A stretch of DNA of 64,000 nucleotides from Conchocele bisecta (Eukaryota; Mollusca; Bivalvia; Lucinida; Thyasiridae). A program made the translations under genes and the position numbers. A model generated the notes under the pieces. It searched no databases. It saw only the letters and a list, made by a program, of their open reading frames with translations, and was not told the DNA's origin. The stretch lies in the NCBI GenBank assembly GCA_029237695.1, contig CM055279.1, forward strand, positions 63,151,586 through 63,215,585. The letters are read 5' to 3'. Positions 51,001 through 63,000 of the stretch are shown piece after piece. Each line of letters begins with the position of its first letter. Position 1 is the first letter of the stretch.

Positions 51001-54000
51001 TCGCTACACATGTTCTCGCGCTTGTTTGTTATCGTTGTAAAATAAATAAAGATTTAAAAGAAATATTACCATAATGAATATGCTTACATACATGTACTAA
51101 TGAAAATTGTGATGTATGATCGAAAACCTCCGGTCGTATGGTCGTTTATTTTCGAATGTAAGGGCACACATCGTCCATATAAAATAATTTGTAATATATA
51201 TATATGCCGATTTGTATCAAAATAATGAATGATAATCACTACGCTTACGTGCTAGCTTGAACGAAACCGAAAACACAGACCTCTATCTGAACCACTATGA
51301 AAGCAAATGTAGAATTATATCCAACGCTGTATACTAATATATTTTTGAGCCACAATTTAAAACGCATGTCCATTGACTCAACGATTTCAAGCGTCAAAAT
51401 CCGACGTGACGTTGGAAAATGTAAGCGTAACTTTGCGACTTCATTTTCTGGCTTTCATGACATTAAAGCTGGTTTTCATAGAGCGCGACCCATTACATTT
51501 GTATTGGTAAGTACACTACATAATTATGTCATTTTGATTCACACACTGTTTGCTTCGGGCAATATGAGCAAGACAACAAGTTGTTCAACGTTTGTATCAT
51601 ACTAGGAAAATACTTTATATATACATGTAAATTACGAAACACGGAACCTAAATTTCCAGAGTTTATGTCTTACCTAAAGGCAACACAAAATATTGAAAAA
51701 GAAATTGCAATGAACAGAAATAAGATCATAGTTCATGAACGAAAATGGAATGTTATCCAATTAGACTAACACTCATTTAGAGATACACGAGCCTTCTGAT
51801 TATACATACATATATTACAGTTAGGTACAGTGGAGCGCCGTGGCGTAATGGTTAGTGTGTCGGACTACTGATCCAAGGGTCGTGGGTTCGAGCCTGACTA
51901 GCGGCGTGCGTTGTGTCCTTGAGCAAGACATTTTATCCACACTGCTCCAGTTCACCCAGCTGTAAATGGGTACCGATAATTCGTAGTTGCTCTGTAAATA
52001 CGAATTACCGGCTTCTCTCAAAAAATCTCTACCTCCGTTCTTTCTCCCATTCTTGGGAGACGGCATGCAAGGTCCTAGAGCCAGTGCCGCCGTTAAATAT
52101 AAGCAAAAAAAACAAACAAAAAACAGTTAGGTATAACAGCATATACCGTAATAGTATTGTATCGTGGTGTGTTGCTCAATTATTATTCACTAAACCTATT
52201 TCACCATATCTCATTTTCAACTCTATTCTCTCATCTAAATAACATTCTTAAATCAATCCATCCTAACCATGTAAGAACAATACGTTATAATCTTTAATTA
52301 TTTACAATACATACACTCATAGTTGATTGTAAACAAGGAGTGTAACCTATAAATGCATGTTGTTGAACTGCTTGTAACACATGTATTGTTTGTATATGAC
52401 TATGTATGAAAATAAAAACTTAAAACTGAAGTACACTACATCATACGACACTCGTGTAATAGAAACTCACCCAGAACGCGAGTCAATAAACTGCTTAACG
52501 GCGTTTCTCAGTTGATCGTTAGAACAGCATTGCAAAGGTTGGCCGCCTTTCTTGTTCTTGGCTGTAACATCTGCACCGCTCTCTATCAGGAAGCTTGCTA
52601 ACTTTATGCGCTCCCTGATTTCATCTGCAGACGTTACCGTTATTCCCATCAGCCTGGCCAACTGGAATATATAGAGTGCTGATTTAGACAAATATATCAT
52701 TTCAAATAACAGCTTTGTAAACCTGTTCATGGTCTGATATTATAGCTGCATCCTGACACTTGGTAAACATCTATATACTCGAAATCAATGCTGTTCTTTT
52801 ACAGAGCATGTGAGCATTATTATACACGTGGGTGACAGGTGGGAGCATACCATGGGCAATTTAACGATCGCGGTTCATCCTTACCGGAATCCCGACCAAA
52901 GACCTGGTTTGGCCCTCATGTACGTCCTTGGCTTTCTTATATCGATGGTCTAATAACATAAGGTCGTAAGTGCTATGCTTTAGCATAGCAGTTACGACCT
53001 TATATTACTAGACCATCGATATGTGAGAGTTGAATCTGGCTATATGCCTTATATGAGTAATATGATTAATAGTAATCCTATTACTTGTAGGGGAATGGGC
53101 CAAGTGGTTTTGGTGTGGTATGTACCTGCCACCAGGTTAGGTATATGCAATAAACTATGTGTAAAGTAGTATATACTGTTGTTGGAATGTAATGGAATAA
53201 ATTGTTAAACGTGGGATCTAAAATCATTTTAAATTGAACTGGATTGGCAATATTAGTAACATCAATACATCTTTTTTCATGATGTATCGTGTATGTATAA
53301 ACTTGTAATGACAATAATGACTCTTTGAACTTGTAAACGTTTATTCTCCGATAAATACTCCGAAAAATAGAGGATATTCCATCGTACATTATATATAGCG
53401 GAAAATAATACACGAGTGTGCGTCGGTTTCAGCTAAAACAACGAGTGAGTGTAGCGAACAAGTTGCTTGCAGGGACGCCAACGGACACGATTGTATTATT
53501 TCCGCTATGTAAATATGATCGATGGAATATCCTATTTCCTACACCTCCAAGGCGAATACATAAGTATATTTAGTCTATTTTTAAGATTACAATCAATGAA
53601 TTGCGCTGTGCGCATATATAGTTACACAACGACGTGTTTACCGCGTTTTGACGTCACGTTGTGTGACGTTGTGTTACGTCAAACGTGACGTCATGTAAAT
53701 TTTTGGAAATCGAAATTACGCAGCTGTTTGTATGAACTAGATATATTTGAGCACCTGTTTGGAATATGTTCAATCACATTAACTTTGTAGATTAGTCGAG
53801 GCTCTCCAAGTTTTCAAATAACTTTATTGTACTTATAAAGATTTTGCATGGTAGCTCGTGGTTTCTAAGAAAGCATGCGCGCACTTACCGGTGTTCTCTT
53901 CACGGTGTAGATCTATTATTTGTGAGGAGTTGATTACGGGTTTTCTCTCACAGCAAAACCGTGCAAATAACTCGCAATAGTGTAATCAGATTCTGTTATC

Positions 54001-57000
54001 CCCATGATGAAATACTTACAGCATCCATGTCCCCTCGATGGCGGCTGCCCATTAAGCACAGATGTAACGCAGTGTCACCATCCTTGTCTGACGTTGCCAG
54101 GGACGCACCTGGGATTTACATAGTCAATGTGCATGATCACGTGGTTATAACAGCAACAACAGTGGCTGAAAGTGTTGAAATCTTTCCCACTCCAACGTAA
54201 GTATTGTTTGATATTTTCCTTAATACGAAACAGATTTTGATGAAATATGGCACAGCAAACGCGTCTTAATGAGCGTCAGGGAGTTCGGCACAGACTTATG
54301 TCGTTCTTGCGAAGAATCGATTTCCGTGTCTACCGACACGGAAATCGACTCTTCGCAAAAACGACAGAAGTTTGGGCCAAAGTACCACCAAATTCAGCTT
54401 AACAAGACGCTTTTGATGCGCCATATTTCATAATAATGCGTTACGTAATAAGGACAATATAAAAGAATACGTACTTTGAATCGGATGGATTCTGGAAGTT
54501 TCAGTACTTGTTGTTGTTGTTAGTACCACGTGATCATACACCTTGATAGTTCCGAACAGTAACTCTTGAAATCTACTCCCGTACCGTACGTAGCTGCTAC
54601 GGATGGTACGGGAGTAGATTTGAAGAGTTACAGTATGCAAACAGGATGTACAGTGATTGTATAATTGTATTTGAAGTAATATACTACTTATTTAAACTTT
54701 ATCGTGCACAACGATTACAAACACGCATGAGAGCATATACACATGCTTTCTTTGGCACAGAAGATGACCTTGTGATGAAAAGCGGAGTATGCAGAGGAAA
54801 CGAACATGTCCGGTTTGGCGGCCTCCATACCTTCTCACATACCGCCCCTGTCAAGGATCGAACACGAACCGCCTTGGTGTAAAGCGCGCTCGGTACCAAT
54901 TGCGCAAAACCAGACAAGCCGAAAAATAGGTTATATAGAAGAAGAAGAGTTTATTGACATAAACTATATACAGTTTCTAGTCATAATAACTTGCTCAATT
55001 TCTAGCAATATATGAATAACATGATAGGTAATGAGTGAAACATGATATTAGTTGCATGAGTTTGAAGAAGTAAGTATTTTGAAGGTGGAAATTGCTTAAC
55101 AACTGTTCATAAATTGCAAAATTACATGTGCATGTATAATTGTTGTCGTTGCCACTATTGGAGGACCCGTGTTGTCCGATAGTGTCAAGTACAACGATTT
55201 AACATGGTGGTTGGTGGAATAAGCTGTGATATGTAACGGAGTACGGCGGAGTAGGCTGTCGGCTGTCAAATGGGAACCCAAAACGCCTGTCACCAGCGTG
55301 AGGTCAATCTCGGCTGCGCACTCACACATTCTGTATGGTGTATGACGGAGGTCGTGTTGTTTAATATAGTTTGATCCGTTATAGTACTCAGCTGTCAGGA
55401 ATTAGACTGTGTGAATGAGCTGCCGTGACGTGTTCCCCACCCCGGCTGGACACGCCCCAAAATCCTACGTGACTGCCCACGCACATAATTCAAACAATTG
55501 GGAGCTGTGGTGTATAATTCATGACTATATATACTATGACCAGTGTAGCCCCAGGTCTGAACGCTCAAATGTGCGTCAAGACCAGGAATCACACTGCGTT
55601 GTACACTATTGCATAGTACATATCCATTAGAAGAATGTATGTGCTAATCAATTAAGCTGCTTCAATGGTTTCCTTATTGATTATACATGTACTAATACTC
55701 GTTTTGCAGTTAACATGGTATGCACGTATTATTGTTGTCATTGTTACCATATCCAACCGTGATTAGCTAATAGTAACAATACAAACAATATGCCATGACT
55801 GAATAATGATTTAATTATATTTACAACTTATTTTTTAATCGACTGCGAACAAAATGGATCTCAAGAATTATGCAACGGACCCCTGTCCAGATCAGCCTGC
55901 CCGGCGAGCAGGCTGGTCAGGGCTTAACGCATTGGTCAATATTGTCGGACGTGTTGAATTGTTGGATAACAATGAAGCTAGTGGTATTCTATTCGGTTGT
56001 AAAGTAGCTGGCTTAGTGTATACTGATTATATGTACGTTGCATAACCCGCAATTAGCACTTTGTCCTTTCACTGCACATGTGCGCGGCTCCTGTGACAAA
56101 CGAAGTATGCAACAACATTCTCAACCAGCGTAGCCTCAGATCTGAACGCATAATCATGCGATCTCATCAGAGACAATGCTGTTTGTCGATTTATACTTCA
56201 TTGTCGCTGCATAGTGAGGCGTCTCCTTATTGTAAACGCTTCTGTTATGAATTTACACAGATTTACCAATTCGCACCTGCTCGTAGATTGTAGTAGAATC
56301 GAGAATTTGTACATACTGGGACGGTTGTGATAGTAACGTTTGATGTATTTATGTCTAATATTGTCAAAAACCGGGCATCTAATAACAAAATGATATTCAT
56401 CCTCCAAATCGTTTGAGCTACACAGTTGGCAGAGGCGTTCATGTCTCACAATTCTATTTGCCCCATACCTGCCAGTCTCTATTCTTAATGAGTGTGATGA
56501 TAGCAATAGTTTGCTTATTGAGCATCTCAGCCACCTGTTTCAAACTTTGTCCAGATAGCATTAATACTGAAAACATGGTTTGACATATTTATACACTGAA
56601 AGTGCTCCATTACTTTGTACATCGGCTTGCCACCTTTGTATGAAACAATTAAGTTCTACTTTCTTAAATAATGCACAAAAATTGTTTTCGGACACTGATT
56701 GAGGGTCATTCCAAATATATGAGAATCCCATATTATCAAGAAGACTCTTAACATTGCTTACCCAATTGTTAAGTCCGTTTGTACAATCTAATAGAGCACT
56801 GTTGTATATCACTTTCAGAATACAATTTTGCGTTTTAACTAGCTTAAACCAGTATTTTACCATTCGAATATGTCTGTTTATGTAAAGAGGGTAGCGGCAC
56901 AGTTCACCATATACACCTACATTGCTAGTAGAAAGTTTTACACCTAAAACAGTCTTACAAAACTTGAGGTGAATGCGTTCAATTTCTTTGGATTTTGTGT

Positions 57001-60000
57001 TACCCCACACTTCACATCCATACGACAGAATTGAGGACACGAACGCATCAAATAGTTGGCACTGTATATGTGGGTTGAAGTCGTAGTGTCTAATATTCGC
57101 CAACAAAGTGTTCATGGCTTTTAACGCTTTTCCGGTTAACGACTGTTGATTGAGAGAAAACGACCCCGTGTAATTGAAAACGACCCCGAGGTAATTGAAG
57201 TCGTCTATAACATCAAATACGTGGTCTTGATAATACCAGTTTTCGTCCGCTCTAAGCCTGCCTCGTTTTCGGAACACAACCACCTTCGTTTTGCCGGTAT
57301 TTACTTCAAGTCCCCATCTCGTGCAGTACTTGTACAATCGATTAAGGCTTGTTTGAAGTTCGTCGGGAGATTTTGCAAACAACACCATGTCGTCTGCGAA
57401 TAACAGTAGTAGGATTGTTATATCATCGAATGTCAGACCACTGTTAATGCTGTCTTGTAAATATAGTTCCAAATCTTCTATAAACAGGGCGAACAATATG
57501 GGGGACATTATCTCCCCTTGACGTAATCCGAGCGAGATTTCGAAAAAATCGGTGTACTGACCACTGTGCTTCACACATGACTTGATAGTTTTATATATCC
57601 CTCGTACAATCCGTAGCATTTTCCCGTCCGCCCCGAGATGATGTAATTTCAGCCATAATCCGTTCCGGTAGACAGAATCAAACGCCTTCCGCAAATCTAT
57701 AAACGCACAGTAAAGTCTTTGTTTCCTGCTAAGCATTCTTTCAATAACGGAGTTCAATACAAATATTGCGTCTATCGTCGATTTACCCTTTTGGAACCCG
57801 AATTGCGCGTCTGATATAACATTGTTGTTTTCACACCACTGGCTTACGCGGTTATTTAACACACTCGTGAAAAATTTCCCCAGACAACTTACTAATGTTA
57901 TACCTCTATAATTGTTTGTTTCTTCTGCGTCGCCCTTGTTTTTATACAGCGGAACTATGAAACCTTCGGTCCACTTGTCCTGGAAATATCCAGTGTCAAA
58001 CACCATGTTAAAAATGTCTGCCAAATGTGCCAAATATACAATGGGCTGACATGTGCCAATTTAGTTTGAGTGACATTTTGTAAAACCATTCAAGACAATA
58101 ACTTGAAGGGGATTCAATGTTAACCGCCCAACTCGACTACTAGACAACTTGACATGGTAAGTAAGGTTCTACTTCACACATTCACTTGTATCCAATACTG
58201 TGTCAGTAGTGTCACCATATCGGCACAAACGACTCATAAAACTAATATAATTTATTATCACAAAAGTCACATTGAAGTGAACTGTAAATGGTGCATCGAT
58301 AACACACACATGGAACACTGTGTACTGGTCCAGATTAGACCAGCTTTGGATTTTAATTTATCCCGTCAACACAGTACGTATGTGCCGTGAAACACGGTGC
58401 CGTGAAACATTTTTGATATCCTGTCAATACGACCTAATCACTGCGTATGAATATGTGCCGTGGCTAGTGTTATTTATTTTGCATTTTAAAGACATTTGTA
58501 GGTGTTGACGGGATAAATAGAATAGTAGGTTAGTGCCGTGAATGGGAAAACAATCTGGCACGGCACGGAAACGGGATGTGCTCGGCAGGTACCATTTGGC
58601 TACTAAAATAGTCACTTGGCTACTATAATATTTCAGAAATTGACATTTTGGCTACTATAAATTCAGAAATTATTTGAAAAAGTACTATGAGAGTACAAAG
58701 GTTGAAGCAAATGTAAAGATGTATTGACTTTTTTCGCGTTATCAGTTAATTTTCGGCTACGAATTTCTCAATCCTAGCGCCAACCTAGATATTATGGTAT
58801 GTACGGTTAAAGGTACACGGCACTCAATAGGTTATACTATAGGGAGACAGATAGTTTTGTATATTCTGTAGATATGACATTTTCTGGCAAAATAAACATT
58901 AATTCACCATTGTCAAGGTCATTACCAAAGTCAGGAATGATTGAGACAAATTGTCTCCCCTATTATCATATGAACCAAGTATACTTCAATTGTTATGACG
59001 TTATGGCCAATATAGCTTGATCTGACGAACGAAAAGTGGTAACAATGCAGTTGAAGTGTAAGGGATAGGCCAGAGTAGATAAGTACACGTAGTCACTTAA
59101 TCACTTATAATGTACACTATATTACATGGGGAACACACAGGAATACATGATACATTGGTATGCGAACATCACTGTACTGTGCATGATACTATTCAATTAC
59201 TACAAGGTTGTAAGCCAATCGACTGTTATACTTTAACGCAACTTAAAAGCTATAGACGAAGAATAAACTCAGTATGTGGTATCTCAATGGTCCCGTAGTG
59301 GACAATAGTATGAATGCACAAGTACTTTGATGATCGCTAATCAAAGTGAAATAACATACAAGTATAACATGGCATAACGAACATTGGAGGACAAATGACA
59401 ATCATCTGAGCTACCCCAGTGCTGGCGTATCTCAATAGATAGTGGTAACCTCTGATTATCTAGGTCCCAAGGTCTGCCTCACCCGCAATATGAGGTCTAG
59501 TCAACAATATGGCTATAATCCAACTTCAAGTGGATTAATCCATAAACAATATATGTAGTCTTACTACAATCCTTTAGCCATGATATGCCATGATAGGAGT
59601 ATTACCATACACTATCAAAGTATACATATGTATTGCCTATGCAATATATTTCCAAAGTATGAATGTCAAAGTCAAAGCCGGATGTGGTTACATCACATGA
59701 TAGTCAATAACGATAATGTTCCCGAAGCTGGTACCGGAAGTAAAGTTCCAAAGGTAGTATTATTTCCGGAAATGGTGGACCAGATGTAAAGGGAAAAGTT
59801 TCACTTAGGTGACATTCAACTCGGTGGTAGTATAATGATATGATATGTGTGTATGGCGTTTCACTTCACTCAACTATGGCTGTGACTGTCTGCTGAACGC
59901 GAGGTAGCTATCACACACTGCTCTATACAGGCATGTACCCGGAGCTACTACACACACTGCGCCAGACAGACGTACGGACACTCGGACGACCCGATACTCT

Positions 60001-63000
60001 GCACTGACTGGGGTCTGCCCTCAAACGAGTGGACCAAAACGTCCAATGTGGTTCGCTGGAGCGTTCTCAAGAGGCTACAAAAATGAAATGAATCTCCAAT
60101 TACTGGACGAATACGCACAGACAGACAGACAGGATGCACAACAGACTAAAACGGGAATCGAACAACGGCAAATCACAGCTGAAATAAAATGTTCTAGGTA
60201 CATACCAAAATCCTCCGTGTCACTGGTGAATACAAGTACTAGTCTTCTGTAACCAGAAAATATGTGTCCCGCCAACACATAGCGAGACATCGCTTATATA
60301 CGCACCAGTGAAACCATGCACGGAATAATGAATATGCCTACCCCTCGTACGACATCTCACATAAATACTACAAAACCATGGCTTTTGCCATGTCACCCGT
60401 GGGTTATATTTGGCATAAATATATGTTCCCACGCCTTAAATTCAACCAAACCAGTGTACAGCCCTCGTGGAATAAATACCATCCAACATGGTATACCCCA
60501 CACTACCATAAATCTGCACACTATAGACCCAGATCTCATAATCCGAAATCTACTCGACTGGTCTCGACAATGCGAAGGTCGCTTCTTGGCCCCGCCAAAC
60601 CCCTCCATATCGGTCTTACGGCTATACATTCAAATGAGAGTGTAGCACATACTAAACTCAAATATCGTGGTCATTTACGGAAATATCACGACACAAAGCA
60701 TCACCAGTATGGGATCTGATATATCCGTGTTGGCCAGTACCAGGCTATGCTGAAACACTAACCCGTAGCATACATAACAGGGCAGACCATGGTATGGTCT
60801 GCGCTATATACTGGCTTCACCTACAGAAGGTCTCTTATATGGTGAACAACTGACACGCAGACAAACTCGGCTGGCACGGACAGTGGACATCCGTAATACT
60901 AAAAGGTCTTCTCCCTAGCGAAACCAGCACACGCAGTCAACGAGTTCTCTACCACACACATGCATAGTCTGTGGCAAATATGGCGTGACATCAGTAAAAC
61001 ATTGCTCATAAAATAGACGTATATTTAAATCCGCAAAAATGACACGCATAAACGTATTTCCACCAATACAACATAAGCCCCGTTATTACACGCACCTTGT
61101 ACATGGCAAATGTACATGCTAAATCACAGGTGTGTAAAAATCACAGGTGTGTGAAATCACAGGTATGTGGAATCACAGGTATGTGAAATCAATAGTACGC
61201 ACAACAATACAAAACAGTACCACACATCACAAATATACAATTATACGGCATCCGGAATGTACAAGAATGCACGTGTCACGCGACAACCATTACCTCGTTT
61301 ACTGATTGGCATTATTATACATTTTATATCAGACGAAAATCTCCACACTGATATCAGGGGCGATAACCGTGTTTCATTAAAATATTAACGGACATTACTA
61401 ATTATTCTCTGTATTTATTTTTTGATGTGCAATGATCATACTTTATAATATGTCGGAAATATTATTTTTTCAGGTGACGCATATAATTAGTATAAATAAT
61501 TACAAAATATCATGTCTCATTTGCGCGTCACCATCAGCAAAATATATATTACTAAATGATTATATCTGTATAGCGGCCACTCGTTATTTTTAGAACTGGT
61601 GGAATAGTGACACAATTATACACTTATTTAATTCCTATAAAGAACATTTTGTGCCTACTGAGTGGGCATGTACGAATGGTTAACATACCCGCCTCGACAA
61701 GACATTTCGGTGCTTCAACATATCCCTGATGGCAAGCCAGATGTAACGGGGTCATCTTTTTGTCATCAGTGGGGTCGACTTTCGCATTTCTCTGAATATT
61801 TATACATGTAGTATACGTCAATCACATGTATTCAACACTACAACGATGCATGTACGCTTTGATAATATACAATCAAATGCACTCTCAACATTTTTTTCTT
61901 TACATTTATTTAAAATTTCAGCCGATTTAACTATTGTTTAGATCATAAGCCGCAAACTATTATCGTTGTCAAGTAGTCAACATTATGTAATAATAACGAA
62001 CAGTGTGACCAAAAGACACATTGTGTAACCCGCATAACACATACAATGAATACAGAAATGTTAGCTGCATGTCCAATGCCATTAACAAAACATAGTAAAT
62101 GTACGCCGTTAATTTGATAAATGTCAACGGCAAACACGCCACACGCTCCAGACTTGGTGACACGACACGCATTTTAAGCAAAATGGAGACAGGCTTGCGG
62201 CATATAACGCCGAAAGTAAATGGCGAATACATGTCGGCAATAGTATTTTATTACGGCATAGTGGATATGATACAGAACATACATTTTTACTGAAGTGTTA
62301 CTGGCAACTGTACTGACGACACAAATTAATGTGTCAAGTTTGACTCGTAATGTGATATTTTTGGTAACGGGCCGCATGCATTTTCGATATAAGAAATGTA
62401 AAATCCATACGCAAACTGTAATAACTAATTTCAATGCATATGTTAAGAAACATGCGAACATTGAAATGCATTTATTACATATGGTGACATACTAATACAT
62501 ATATAATATATACACCACAAGAATAACGGGAATTAATTGTAACACAGTGGTATACACCAATAGTAGGCAACACTTGTTTATTCATGCTTCACTATTTCGA
62601 TGCACATGATGACGTGCATTTCTTTTAGATATTCTGGTATGTGCTTATACACGTACGTTTAGTGTGGATTACTCTGTTAATGTTATGTACGTATTACGTT
62701 CGGTCTTCTCTGAGATCACTTTCAGCCAGTGGATGAGTGCACTGACTCTGCCATTAATGTATGTATATAACTATCGCGTGGCCATGTATAGAATAGTGTA
62801 TATGTCAGTAACTGTCGACGTGCCATACATATAACAAACATTGTGTGTTTCATATCATATAGGAAAGTGTATTTGCATTAAGTCAACTGGTCCATGAGCA
62901 TGTACAACCAGTATATTTTAGGTCACGGTTCGTCCGCATGTACTAGGAGATAATTCGCGAGCTTTAGCGCTGTGTTAATACAGAAACAACACCCGCAAAT

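Noticed and set aside
51831..51900. Genuine tRNA gene
   Set aside because: The tRNA-like head is followed by a SINE body and A-rich tail inside target duplications, so it is a SINE.
57146..57403. 85-residue plus frame
   Set aside because: Shadow on the opposite strand of the LINE RT.
60316..60719. Overlapping plus frames of about 110 residues
   Set aside because: No domain, overlapping in two frames with similar composition, no splice or start context; likely chance within an intron.
62099..62293. Frame ending FYYGIVDMIQ, which vaguely recalls phosphatidylinositol-phosphate kinase ends
   Set aside because: Similarity limited to about ten residues, no catalytic motifs, no splice support.
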